Shown here: one piece after another, positions 33,297 to 43,074 of the stretch
Layout: each line of letters starts with the position of its first letter
Position numbering within the stretch: the first letter of the stretch is position 1
Source of the DNA: Falciphora oryzae
Taxonomy: Eukaryota; Ascomycota; Sordariomycetes; Magnaporthales; Magnaporthaceae
DNA length: 58,764 bases
Direction: 5' to 3'
Assembly (NCBI GenBank): GCA_000733355.1
Contig: JNVV01000023.1
Span: 533,164 to 591,927 of the forward strand
Position numbers and translations under genes: made by a program
Notes under the pieces: model-generated
Databases searched by the model: none
The model's input: the letters and a program-made list of their open reading frames with translations, nothing else
Told to the model about the DNA's origin: nothing

Positions 33297-33791
33297 ATGG
33301 CAATTTGGCGCCAAGCTAAAGCGAGCGACATCCCAAGGCTTCTTCATGTGGCCAACGGGGTCCACCCAAGTTTACCCGAGAGCGACGCGGTGTTTGAGGA
33401 GCGCCTACGGCTCTTCCCAGAGGGTTGTCTGGTCCTTTCTGATGAGGAAAATGGCATCTATGGCTACACTCTGTCTCATCCCATCCCCCGAGGCCAGCCA
33501 CCAGCACTAGACAGCTTGCTAGGCTCGATTGCACCCGAGGCGGACCAGTTCTACATCCACGATCTGGCCATCCTCCCTGCGTGGCGTGGGGGAGGGCTTG
33601 CGGCTTTGTGCATCGAAAAGCTCCTCAGCGTGGGCAAACGGTACACCACGACATGCCTCATATCCGTCTACGACACGGGTGCATTCTGGGGCCGCTTCGG
33701 CTTTTTGCCCGAGCCGGTCGACGCGGCGCTTGGGGAAAAGCTGCTGGCATATGGCGCCAATGCCACCTACCTTTTGCGTCGAAATAATTAA
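33297..33791 (+). CDS. GNAT-family N-acetyltransferase
   Basis: Single exon, 164 aa. The ATG at 33297 is chosen; the in-frame codon just before it is GTG. The fold is read as strand-helix IWRQAKASDIPRLLHVA at the N-terminus, a central FYIHDLAILPAWRGGGLA segment and ISVYDTGAFWGRFGF near the end. WRGGGLA corresponds to the acetyl-CoA pyrophosphate loop (R/Q-x-x-G-x-G/A). DTGAFWGRFGF is the usual alpha4-beta7 element (x-N-xx-Ax-xxY-xx-xGF equivalent). The protein should acetylate a small amine or peptide using acetyl-CoA in the cytosol. The substrate is unknown. A TATATA motif lies about 120 bp upstream. Confidence 0.85.
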   Translation: MAIWRQAKASDIPRLLHVANGVHPSLPESDAVFEERLRLFPEGCLVLSDEENGIYGYTLSHPIPRGQPPALDSLLGSIAPEADQFYIHDLAILPAWRGGGLAALCIEKLLSVGKRYTTTCLISVYDTGAFWGRFGFLPEPVDAALGEKLLAYGANATYLLRRNN

Positions 33792-34405
33792 TTCGACGCG
33801 ACAAAGCTCGAACGGTCCTGGGGGGCAGCGGGAGGGAACAGTTGCGAAAAGGAAACTGTTGATCTATCAAGAGATAGCAATATATGGGGTGGTATCAGTT
33901 GGGAAGTACGCAGTCCGGGTGCTTTGGTGAAGCAAGCTGCAGCTCGGAAACAGAATGGACGCCGATGACATGATATTGAAGTAGAAAAAAAAAGGAAATA
34001 CCGGTGTTATGTCATACGGATTCAGTCGAAGTTCCGCATCGGGCACCGAAGATGATGCTATGTGGCACCAGGAACGCGGCTGAAGCTGATCCTCGAGATG
34101 TTACCCCGCAAATACCTCCGACGCTAGCTTGTTTCTGCATCCGTCAGCTCATGACTTTTGCTGCTTCGAGGAGCGGGCCGCCCGGAAAGAGGCGCAGCGC
34201 CATGTCGAACTCCTTGAGGATTTCCAGTGGTCACCAAAATCACGCCTGTCGATGATCGTCTCCCCAGTGTTATCCCTGTGCGCTGCAATGTGGTCGTGAA
34301 TATTAATACCGCCTCGGACCCAGGATGGCTGTCCTGTCACGTCCGTTGACATCACGCCTTCGTCACTAGGCCTCCCGTTTGCCTGACTTCTCTACCGCCT
34401 CCCAC
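33792..34405. promoter_or_regulatory. Intergenic region upstream of the secreted EEP protein
   Basis: About 600 bp lie between codirectional genes, with a short A-run at about 33984-33993. No gene is seen. It should contain the GNAT terminator and the promoter of the next gene. Confidence 0.45.
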
Positions 34406-36517
34406 ATGCATCTCCGGTCGTTGTTAGCTGCGGCATCATCCGCGCTGCTTGTCGCGCTCCAATGCGCGCCCGTCTTGGCTGGCGGTAGCTTCAAGCTGGC
34501 TCCTGCCCGCGGCGCACCACTCACCATCGAGTACACGACGGATCAGCCCCACGACAAGAACTGGATCGGACTTTGGCGCGCTGGCGATGGCCCCGTTAAC
34601 CAGAAGAAGGCCGAGCCCTCGCTCGTCTGGAAGTACACCCCCGGCCGCTCCGGCAAGATCAACCTTCCCACACCTGGCCTGCCAGCAGGCAAGCACCGGC
34701 TCTTCTTCCTCGCCCGCGATGGCTACGAGTGGGTGACGGGGCCCATTGACTACTCCGAGGCCGGAGGGGTTCGCCTTATCGAGAATAACGCCGACCCAAT
34801 CACGGTCGGGTTCTCCACGATGCTGCACCAGCAGACCAACTGGCTCGGCCTGTACCGTGCATCGGGCGGCGGTCCTGTGAATGAGGAGAAGGATCAGCCG
34901 TCGCTTGTATGGTCCTATACCAACGGTGCCGTTTCGACTGCCGATGGTGTCACGACAGGCAGGCAGCGACTCGTCACGCGTGACCTCGACCCTGGGGCGT
35001 ACAAGGTGTTCTACCTGGCCGTCGACGGGTATAGGTGGATGGGAGACCCTATTGATGTGCAGGTTGACGGCCGCGTACGGAGAGTGTCGGGCGAGCCACT
35101 AACTTTCCGCTACTCGACAACCAAGCCTAACGACAAGAACTGGATCGGACTGTACAAGCCAGGAGATGGTCCATCCGGCGGGAGTAGAAACGGGGATAAG
35201 CAGTCGGTCAAATGGGCGTACGCTACGGGAACCTCGGGCACGGTGAAGCTTTCACCTGACGATGTGCCCTCTGGTAGCTACCAGGTGTACTTCCTGGCAA
35301 ACGACGGCTACAAGTGGCTCGGCGAATACATCGACATCAGCTACACGGCCCCGGAGAGCCCTCTCGGGTTCTACCTCGACACGACGACGACACACAACGC
35401 CCGCGTTGGCAGCAGGTTCAGCTACACTGCCCGTGGACTGCTCGGGGGCGGCGCCGGCGGCGTCACATTTTCTCGCGCTGGTGGCGGGTCTGGCTCGAGC
35501 TGGCTCAGCGTCAGCGCTGACGGCGTCATCAGTGGCACGCCGCCGGCTGGAAGCTCCGGCACGTCGGTCGAGATGCGCGCGACCAAAGGCTCGTCGAGCG
35601 CGACGCTTACACTGAACGTGCCGGTGCGACCAGCAGGGTCGGCCCTGGTCGACAACCTGCGCGTCATGACGTTCAACATGTGGCACGGCGGCACCAGGAT
35701 CAACAACCACCTCGCCAAGGAGGTGCGCTTCTTTGGCTCCTCAAACCTGGACATCATCGGGTTCCAGGAGGTCAACGACGGCGGCGTCAACCATGCCAGA
35801 CGGATAGCCGATGCCCTGGGCTGGCATTCTCGGACGGACCACGGCAAGGTCGCCATCATCAGCCGGTACCGCATCGCCGAGAGCTACGGCAGTTCGACAT
35901 CGACCGCAACGGGCGTGCGTATCCAGGTCGACGACAGCGCCGTCAACGTCTGGGTGGCGCACCTGGGGTACAACCCGTACGGGCCCTACGACTTCTGCTT
36001 CGACAAGATGTCGGTCGACCGGGTGCTGCAGCGCGAGGCGCAGAGCGGGCGGACGGGCGAGGTCACAGACGCCCTCAACTCGATGCGGGGACTGGGCCAC
36101 ATTGCCAACGCCGACGAGGTGCCGGTGCTCCTGATGGGCGACTTCAACGCGCCGTCGCACCTCGACTGGACCGACGCGCTCAAGTCCAAGAACTGCGGCT
36201 ACTCCAACGTGCCTTGGCCGTCGTCGGTGCGGCCGACAGAGGCGGGACTCGTCGACTCGTTCCGCGCGGCCAACCCGGACCCGGTCGCGGTGCCGGGCCT
36301 TACATGGTCCCCGCTGAACCCGATGAACAGCAACGGCAAGCCAGAGCCACAGGATCGCATCGACTTTATCTACTACAAGGGCAGGAAGCTGCGCGTCAAG
36401 GCGTCGCGGACCGTGCTGGTAGGCCAGCCGAAGCCGATGACAGATCCTAACTATGTAAGTAATCAGTGGACGTCGGACCACGCCGCAGTTCTCACCGAGT
36501 ACGAGCTCAGGGGCTAA
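34406..36517 (+). CDS. Secreted endonuclease/exonuclease/phosphatase-fold protein with three N-terminal beta repeats
   Basis: Single exon, about 703 aa from the ATG at 34406. A signal peptide MHLRSLLAAASSALLVALQ (cut near VLA) is followed by three related modules of about 100 residues. Each has a DKNWIGLWRAGDGP-like or NWLGLYRA core and ends in an FFLARDGYEWV / FYLAVDGYRWM / YFLANDGYKWL strand. Next comes a Ser/Gly-rich immunoglobulin-like segment (SRFSYTARG ... GVISGTPPAGSSG), like putative-Ig He_PIG domains. From about residue 420 an EEP catalytic domain shows TFNMWHGG, IIGFQEV, GDFNAPSHLDW, RIDFIY and SDHAAV, the usual metal and His/Asp positions. This family includes DNases and sphingomyelinase/inositol phosphatase-like enzymes. 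Being secreted, it may act on extracellular DNA or phosphoesters. The intron-free, bacterial-looking architecture hints at transfer, unproven. Confidence 0.9.
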   Translation: MHLRSLLAAASSALLVALQCAPVLAGGSFKLAPARGAPLTIEYTTDQPHDKNWIGLWRAGDGPVNQKKAEPSLVWKYTPGRSGKINLPTPGLPAGKHRLFFLARDGYEWVTGPIDYSEAGGVRLIENNADPITVGFSTMLHQQTNWLGLYRASGGGPVNEEKDQPSLVWSYTNGAVSTADGVTTGRQRLVTRDLDPGAYKVFYLAVDGYRWMGDPIDVQVDGRVRRVSGEPLTFRYSTTKPNDKNWIGLYKPGDGPSGGSRNGDKQSVKWAYATGTSGTVKLSPDDVPSGSYQVYFLANDGYKWLGEYIDISYTAPESPLGFYLDTTTTHNARVGSRFSYTARGLLGGGAGGVTFSRAGGGSGSSWLSVSADGVISGTPPAGSSGTSVEMRATKGSSSATLTLNVPVRPAGSALVDNLRVMTFNMWHGGTRINNHLAKEVRFFGSSNLDIIGFQEVNDGGVNHARRIADALGWHSRTDHGKVAIISRYRIAESYGSSTSTATGVRIQVDDSAVNVWVAHLGYNPYGPYDFCFDKMSVDRVLQREAQSGRTGEVTDALNSMRGLGHIANADEVPVLLMGDFNAPSHLDWTDALKSKNCGYSNVPWPSSVRPTEAGLVDSFRAANPDPVAVPGLTWSPLNPMNSNGKPEPQDRIDFIYYKGRKLRVKASRTVLVGQPKPMTDPNYVSNQWTSDHAAVLTEYELRG

Positions 36518-36879
36518 GGTTGGCCGCGGATGGGGAAGAAGGGGGAAAAGAAGAGGCTGTTAGATTGCCCGGGTGGGCAGGTCCTTAATAATAAAATACG
36601 TTTGTCTGTTCCGTTCATAGCCAGTAACTTGGACCAGCCTCTTGTCGTGCCGTCGGGCCCCGCCCAGAGCCTTCCCTGTGACCAGAGGCCGTCAGCCGGT
36701 GTAAGCCCGCGCCGGGCTACCGCCGCACGTTTGTGGCTGGTGCCCATCTGCCCCTCCCCCGCAACGTGAAATGTCCCCGAGGCAGACGCTGGCCATCAAC
36801 TTTCTGCTCCCCACCTCCATCCGTCAGCCCGCAGCGCGCCCTACCATCCAACTCGTATCCTACCAATACTTCAGTAATC
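36518..36879. promoter_or_regulatory. Short intergenic region before the HET gene
   Basis: About 360 bp. It holds the EEP gene 3' end and the HET-gene promoter; no specific motif was assigned. Confidence 0.4.
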
Positions 36880-39105
36880 ATGGCCGTACTGCCACCATGG
36901 TACAACATCCTTGAGAGCAAGGCCGTCGACAGGATGATGGAAGTCCCTACCATCGCCAGAGTCGGTGAGCTGGATTTGCAGGCTGGAGGAGTCCCCCATG
37001 GGCCAAAGGTATTGCCCCAGGCACCCAGCAAGAATCGGCCGCTGGAGGACCCACATGGGCCGTTTGCGCCGCTGCTCGACCCCCTGGAAATCAGGGTCCT
37101 CGAGCTCAAGTCAGGCTCCGGCGAGGACAAGATCCAGGGCCCCCTGCACCACTGCAGCCTCGACGTGCCCATCAAAGCGACGTCGGACCCTGCGGGCCCT
37201 CAGGGTGCGGATGTCCTACGGCTGCAGGAGAAGTATGTCCGCGGGGAGTGGGACAAGCCCGCGCCCTTCATGCCGAGGACCTTTGTCTGGGAGGACCCCC
37301 GTCACGCCCTCTTGTTGCCAGCCAAGCTTGAGCCTGTGGCATACACGGCTCTCAGCTACACCTGGGGTCCCAACATATTCGACGCCTCGATCGAGCTGGA
37401 TGGCTACATAAAGCCAATCACTGCATCTCTGGAGAGAGCACTTAGGCACTTCCGTCGGCCCGATGCCTCTCTGGTGATGTGGATCGACCAGCTGTGCATC
37501 AACCAGGCGGACGACAGCGAAAAGGAGAAACAGATCCCACTGATGGGACGCATCTATGCCCAATCGTACAACACGCTGGTCTGGCTCGGTGACCCAACCC
37601 CCGGATCGAGCGAGACGGTCAAGCTGCTCAAGTATATCGCTATGGAGATGCACCTGGACGTGAAGCCCCTCGACATCCCTGACGACCTATCCCGCCGCTC
37701 CCTCCCCGGTCCTAAAGACAAGGTGTGGACAGAACTTAGAGCATTCTTCCTCCGGCCCTGGTTTACCAGAGTGTGGATCAACCAGGAGATATGGATGCCC
37801 GAGGTCATCATGGTCATGTGCGGCCACGAGGTGATGAACTGGGAGATGCTGGTTACGGCATACGACAACCTCCAGAGCTCAGGACTCTCGAGCTGGATGT
37901 TCGAGACGTTGCCGCCACCCGAGGACGAACTTGACCGTGGAATAGACGTCATCTCTCGCGCAGGTAGGCTCTGGGTTCTCCCCTTGGCGGTCAAGAGGAT
38001 AATCGAGCAGACGGAAATGCTTGATTATATCCGTACCTGCCGATGCTACGATCCCCGGGATAAGGTGTACGGACTCTTGGGGATGCTCAAAACTCCAAGG
38101 TGGGACAGAGTCAGCTATTCACAAACCTATACCACAGCCATGCTGTATCAAGACGTTGTGTCTCACAAGCTGGGACGCTCGCCGCAGAACATCGATCAGA
38201 TCCTGGCGAGCGTCGACCATGAATACACCCAGACCCTGCCAGGGCTCCCCTCGTGGGTCCCGGACTGGAACCGGCCACGCCAGACCTCCCGCCTTCGCGA
38301 TAATTGGTCCGGCGTGTACGGCAGCAAGAACCAAAACTGTTTCCCGCTCACGCCGCACGAACGGGAGGCAAAGGTAGACATTAGAGGCAATGAGCTGCAT
38401 CGCCGGGTGGTGCTTGTCGACAAGGTCGGCAAGACCACGGGGCGCCTGGTCGACCCCGACATCAGCCTTGTCAGTCCACAGACGACAAATAGAGACTTCC
38501 TGGTTGCCTGCGCCGATCTGGCGGCGGCGGCAGCTCCTGGCTCGCCCCTCCTGAGCAGCTCGGAAGCTCCGTCTGCGACTAGCGTCCCCCAGGGAGGCAG
38601 CAGGGCTTTCGAGGCCTTCTGGCGGACGCTCGTCGCCGACAAGGACGACACCAACAGGCTCCGTGCCCCAGACTCGTACGCCGAGGTGTTTAGCTTCCTT
38701 CTGGACCAGTCTACAGGACGCAGTCCTTCGTTTCCTGGGCAGACATATTCGCCCCGGCAGCGCAAACCCAAGGGTAGAGGAGGGCTGGATCTCGAAATGC
38801 TGGCCGGGCCTAGAACTGTTGGCAAGGAGTTCCGCAGTTTGCGTGCTGCAGCTGACCGCGCTGCCAAGAACCGACGCTTTGCGGTGACTGAGAATAAGTT
38901 GTTTGGGATGGTGCCGCACTGGGCGCGGGAAAGGGATGTCATCGCCATCATCCAAGGCTGCAACATTCCGTTTGTGCTTCAGAGGGCTGACGGAGCTGAC
39001 GGGCGCGGCTTCCATGTTATTGGCGAGTGTTACGTGCATGGCATCATGAGTGGAGAGGCGTTTGCGTCTGGGAATCGAGAGGCGGTTGATATTGTGCTGG
39101 TGTAG
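36880..39105 (+). CDS. Heterokaryon incompatibility (HET) domain protein
   Basis: Single exon, 741 aa. The ATG at 36880 is the first true ATG; the frame is open further upstream. The HET domain (PF06985) spans about residues 150-350, with YTALSYTWG, then LVMWIDQLCINQADD, MGRIYAQSYNTLVWLG and downstream FFLRPWFTRVWINQEI. After it, CRCYDPRDKVYGLLGM is the standard post-domain motif. The C-terminal half is unique, with an Arg/Lys-rich QRKPKGRGGLDLE stretch and an FHVIGECYVHGIMSGEA ending common in HET proteins. Such proteins can trigger programmed cell death after non-self fusion. Many orphan HET genes lack a known partner, and no NLR partner is adjacent here. Confidence 0.93.
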   Translation: MAVLPPWYNILESKAVDRMMEVPTIARVGELDLQAGGVPHGPKVLPQAPSKNRPLEDPHGPFAPLLDPLEIRVLELKSGSGEDKIQGPLHHCSLDVPIKATSDPAGPQGADVLRLQEKYVRGEWDKPAPFMPRTFVWEDPRHALLLPAKLEPVAYTALSYTWGPNIFDASIELDGYIKPITASLERALRHFRRPDASLVMWIDQLCINQADDSEKEKQIPLMGRIYAQSYNTLVWLGDPTPGSSETVKLLKYIAMEMHLDVKPLDIPDDLSRRSLPGPKDKVWTELRAFFLRPWFTRVWINQEIWMPEVIMVMCGHEVMNWEMLVTAYDNLQSSGLSSWMFETLPPPEDELDRGIDVISRAGRLWVLPLAVKRIIEQTEMLDYIRTCRCYDPRDKVYGLLGMLKTPRWDRVSYSQTYTTAMLYQDVVSHKLGRSPQNIDQILASVDHEYTQTLPGLPSWVPDWNRPRQTSRLRDNWSGVYGSKNQNCFPLTPHEREAKVDIRGNELHRRVVLVDKVGKTTGRLVDPDISLVSPQTTNRDFLVACADLAAAAAPGSPLLSSSEAPSATSVPQGGSRAFEAFWRTLVADKDDTNRLRAPDSYAEVFSFLLDQSTGRSPSFPGQTYSPRQRKPKGRGGLDLEMLAGPRTVGKEFRSLRAAADRAAKNRRFAVTENKLFGMVPHWARERDVIAIIQGCNIPFVLQRADGADGRGFHVIGECYVHGIMSGEAFASGNREAVDIVLV

Positions 39106-39326
39106 CAGGCCATGGTGAAGGTTCATGTTTGTTCCGACGCCGGCGATTTGCCGTGCGGTCTCCACCTCGGCACTTGGAGGAGATGCTGTCGCGGCGGGGG
39201 CGGGGTATCAGGCCATGTTTCTTGGTGCTGCTTTTTTACCGCTTCAGGCGCCTTGGACGACAGCACCAGGCAAAGAAGACGAAACGCTTGGTTCAGCCCG
39301 CGACATCGACAGCACCATCGCGCATC

Positions 39327-40658
39327 ATGGCTGGCCCAAGCGATAAAAATGGCGACTACCGCCGGTTCCTGCCCGACCTCAGCATCCCTCGCTTCACAAC
39401 GATGCAGAAGCAGGATGCGCACGAGTACGCCAAGGCCTTCAAGGAGAGCGGCAACCCGCCGTGGCTGCACGCGCTGTACCTGCATTGGCGCGACCTGTTC
39501 CAGGAGTCGTTCAGGGGCGTCACGTCGGATGGTATGCAATGCAATGCAATGGCTGCATCTGTAGGTACTGTATGCTGACAGCAACAAGGAAACGTCCGCC
39601 ACGGCCTCTTCAAGCTCCAGGACGAGGGCGTGCCTATCGACAGCATTGTCAACGCTGCCACCTCGCTCGTCAGCAAGCTGACGCCCCAGCAAAAGTCCGT
39701 CCTCAGCTACCACATCGACTCGCCCGAGTGGCGCTCGTGGTCCAACCCGGAGTTCCTGCTGAGTAACAAGGGCCTCCGCCTCGACGAGCTGACGCCCGAC
39801 GTGCGCGACAGCGTCATGAAGGTCCTCGAGCGCACGCTGTCGCCCGAGGGCTACCAGAAGGCGCTCGGGGCCATGCGCATCAACGGCTTCCTGGGCGAGC
39901 TGGTCGAGGCACCGCGCATCTGCAACGAGTTCTCGTACAACTTTGTCCTCTTTGGCGAGCCGTCCAGCACGTCGCCCTGGGGCTTCTCCTTCTACGGCCA
40001 CCACCTGTGCCTCAACGTCCTGCTGCACAAGACCCAGATAGTCATTTCGCCGTGGTTCACCGGCGCCGAGCCCAACCTCATCGATGACGGGCCCTACAAG
40101 GGCACGCGCATCCTGCACGTCGAGGAGGAGCTCGGTCTCCGGCTGATGCAGTCCCTGTCCCCGGACCAGCAGACCAAGGCGCAGGTGTACAGGCTGCTCA
40201 AGGACCCGGCCATGCCCAAGGGGAGATGGAACCACGACGACCAACGGCACCTGTGCGGGGCGTACCGCGACAACCGCGTGGTTCCATACGAGGGCGTTGT
40301 CGTGGCCGACATGGCCCCCGCCCAGCAGGAGCTCGTGGCCAGGATTGCGGAGCAATACCTGCTCTACCTCCCAGACACTGCTCGCCGGCTCCGCCTCGAG
40401 CAGGTTAAGTCGTGGCTCCACGAGACGTACTTTTGCTGGATTGGGGGCTTCACGGACGAGGATCCCTTCTACTACCGAGTCCAGAGCCCTGTCATCATCG
40501 TCGAGTTTGACCACCACTTGGGCGTCTTCCTGAACAATGCCGAGCCGGCCAAGTTCCACATCCACACGTTGCTCCGGACGCCCAACGGAGGGGACTATGG
40601 CATGGCACTAAGGACACTGTTTGAAGGAAAGGAGCAGAAGTTTCTGTGGGAAGGTTGA
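39327..40658 (+). CDS. DUF3500 family protein
   Basis: Two exons (39327-39531 and 39589-40658) with a 57 bp intron, donor GTATGC and a weaker AAG acceptor; phase 1/2 is restored only by that acceptor. About 424 aa. The protein matches the DUF3500 pattern: helical TPQQKSVLSYHIDSPEWRSWSNPEF, then GFSFYGHHLCLNVLLHKTQIVISPWFTGAEP, a central RLMQSLSPDQQ segment, FCWIGGFTDEDPFYYRVQSPVIIVEFDHH, and a terminal HIHTLLRTPNGGDYG. Conserved His residues (GHHLCLN, FDHH, HIHT) could bind metal. No signal peptide is seen. The function of the family is unknown. It starts about 220 bp after the HET gene and is codirectional, sharing no known pathway. Confidence 0.88.
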
Positions 40659-40782
40659 AAAAGTATCCCATGTACCTATCTATTTGCCGTCTAATTACTT
40701 TTCCAGTGCACTTGCAAGCCTACTACACAGTACAATTGGCACTTTGAACGCCCGATGATTAAAAGCTTCTTCGGTCTGTTGT

Positions 40783-41785
40783 CTAGCAGCTCAGATCAAA
40801 GATCGGGTTCGAGCTGTCGATGGGAGTGATGCCGAAAGAAATATCGGTCTGCGCCGTGTTGGCGTCCTTGAGAGTGTACCACCAGACGTTGCGGTTGTTG
40901 AACAGGGTGCAGCCGACCTGGCTCCAGTACGTCCTGGCATTCTGGGGAGATGGAACAGCGGCACGTTGGGTCGGACCACCTGAAAAGAGGGAGGAAAGTC
41001 AGCATAACGGCGCGCACCACTGGCGCGAGAAGGATGGACGACTCACGGTGGGGCCACCCAGTCTCGGTGATCCAGACGGGTTTGCCGGCAGCAACCCTCT
41101 CAGTCTCGCGCACGGCGGACCAAAAGTTGTCCTCGGCCTGCTCGATGGCGTTGGGCCGCGAGTTCTCCCAGTAGGGGAACGAGTTGTGGCCCAGCCAGTT
41201 GACCGACGCGGCGACGCCGGCATTCTCGGGCAGCACCCAGGCGGTCCAGGTGTCGACGTGGCCCAGCGGCTTGCCCTCGAGCGGGGTGCCGCGGAACCAG
41301 TCGCGGGCCCAGCCGAGATAGCCCTCGATCTCGGCTCCCGTCGCGCCCTGGCCCGCGTTGTTGGCGACGCCCTGGGGGCTGCTGCGGTACAGGTCCTCGG
41401 AGCCGACGCTGATGCCGACGATGCGCGAGGTCAACGCCTCGCCGTGGACCTGAACGGCGCGCAGCAGCGAGTTGAGCTCGTTCTCGAACACGCCGCGCCC
41501 CGCGCTCGCCCAGAAGCCGACGAGGATGGAGGTGTCGGTGTCGATGGCGGCCTGGTAGGCCAAGATGGGCTCGGCGGCGGTGCCACACTGGATTGACGTG
41601 TAGAGGCGGGCCGAGGCTAAGCGCGGGGCGCCGGCGAGCGACTTGGCCTCGCTGAAGAAGCGCACAAAGTCGGCGTAGCCCCTGCACGAGCCGTCGCTGT
41701 TGGTGGCGCCGTAGTTGAAACCCTGGACCTGCTGGCCGGCGGCGCAGGCGGCGAGGCCGGCGACGGCGAGGAGACGCAGCTGCAT
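40783..41785 (-). CDS. Glycoside hydrolase family 17, cell-wall beta-1,3-glucanase / glucanosyltransferase (Bgl2-like)
   Basis: Two exons (41785-41047 and 40979-40783) with a 67 bp intron (GTGAGT...TTCAG), phase 1/2, give about 311 aa. A signal peptide MQLRLLAVAGLAACAAG precedes the mature start QQVQGFNYG. The GH17 TIM barrel shows the acid/base Glu at about 130 in GISVGSEDLYR and the nucleophile Glu at about 241 in PVWITETGWPHR. Cysteines in DGSCRGY and IQCG fit disulfides, and exon 2 ends NPIFDLSC. There is no GPI signal, so it is a soluble wall or secreted enzyme. The family cleaves or transfers beta-1,3-glucan during wall remodelling. A 41 kb-region TATATA lies upstream on the minus strand (about 41905). 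Confidence 0.92.
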
Positions 41786-42330
41786 TGTGTCACTGCTCGA
41801 TGAGGAGGGGATATTGTCTGGGAATCGGGCGACAAAGACGAAGGGGCGAGGATTGTGTCGAGAACAAGACGCTGGGAGCTAAAAACAGCAGCAGCAGCAG
41901 CATCATCATATATCTGGAGGGCATTTTGCCGAGCCGCCGGTGCCAACCTGCCACGACCGGCAGTTTGCGACCCTGTTCTCGCGATCGGGACAAGGATGAC
42001 GTTGTGCTGCAGCAACCAGGGCTCGTATTCCTGGACGCCAGTGTCATCGCGGGCCCGATTCGATCGGCGCCCAGCGTCGCCGGATTGGGCAGATGATGGG
42101 CGGTGGCCAAGTTCTGGGCCCGGCGGCCAAGCAGTCACTCTGTAAGGGCCTGGGCATTTGCTGTCAGGGCTGAGTATGGTCTGGTGGTACCGGACCGCCC
42201 GCCGTCAGGGGCAGGCGGTGCTGGCTGTCGAGCAGAGTTTGCAGTCATTCGCTACAGCGGTAACATATCGTACACACGCGCTGTCAATTTTTCTGACGGC
42301 ACCACGCGGCACTGAATCCTGGCCAGGCTA
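41786..42330. promoter_or_regulatory. GH17 upstream region
   Basis: GC-rich sequence upstream of the GH17 start, with a short CAG run at about 41887-41900 and an ATATAT at about 41905-41912. No gene is seen before the TA-flanked element that begins at 42331. Confidence 0.45.
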
Positions 42331-42354
42331 CAACCGGCGGACAAAAGTACCGAC
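42331..42354 (+). repeat. Left terminal inverted repeat of the 630 bp element
   Basis: Begins right after TA; the core GGACAAAAGTACCGAC is a perfect inverted match to 42937-42952. Confidence 0.85.
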
Positions 42355-42936
42355 GGATTTTCGATTTTTTCCAAGACCCAAAATCAACCCTCAACTTCAA
42401 CGCACCACTGCACGGTAAGCTTTTGATCAATTCGTACGAAATTTTCAAATTTGCAAAACTAATGATAAGGAAATGCGCGTGTATTTTTTACTTATTTTTT
42501 GAAGCTTGTTTGCGAGGTAGATTTACTCGCAAAGTTACCATACAAAAAAAAGTCTAATATTTGCACACCCTTTTTCCAAATACCTCCCACGTAATAAAAT
42601 ATACCTACATAAATAAAATAAAATTTTAAACGTATATTTTAATGGTTCCAATGTACGGTAAAAATAAAATAAAAAATACTTTATTATTTAAATTGTTATT
42701 TATTTATTATAAAAACCCCTTTGTTATTTATGCAAAAGTCCGGAAAAAATACCCGTCCTTTTTGCAGGCTATTTATATAACCACTTTTATTTTAACCACT
42801 TTTTAATTTATATGAATCGCTTTATTAAAGGTTAAATTTTTGAATGATAATATTTTCCTCAATTTAGCTATTGGGATTGGGTTAAAAATTGGCTTTGATT
42901 CCGCTGTTCTGTAAGCCGAGGTGGGAGACAGAAAAT

Positions 42937-42960
42937 GTCGGTACTTTTGTCCCCCCACTG
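42937..42960 (-). repeat. Right terminal inverted repeat of the 630 bp element
   Basis: Reverse complement of the left end (20/24), ending right before TA at 42961. A degenerate third copy, GTCGTACTTTTGTC, lies at 43018-43031 outside the element. Confidence 0.85.
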
Positions 42961-43074
42961 TAGGCCCAAACAAATCATGCCTCCCCCGCCACACTTTCGC
43001 ACCAACATCGCATCGCGGTCGTACTTTTGTCAAATGTCCGACATGCAGACCCCCGGCAGACACGATAAAGTCGC

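Larger units (their letters stand above)
42331..42960. mobile_element. AT-rich TA-flanked element with terminal inverted repeats (MITE or RIP-degraded Tc1/mariner-type)
   Basis: A 630 bp block lies between TA dinucleotides (42329-42330 and 42961-42962). Its ends are inverted repeats of 24 bp (20/24 identical), with a perfect 16 bp core GGACAAAAGTACCGAC at 42339-42354 and its reverse complement at 42937-42952. TA target duplication with such TIRs fits the Tc1/mariner/pogo superfamily. The inside is extremely A+T-rich and has no transposase frame, so it is either a non-autonomous MITE or a copy destroyed by RIP. Its TIR differs from that of the transposon at 46133. Confidence 0.8.
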
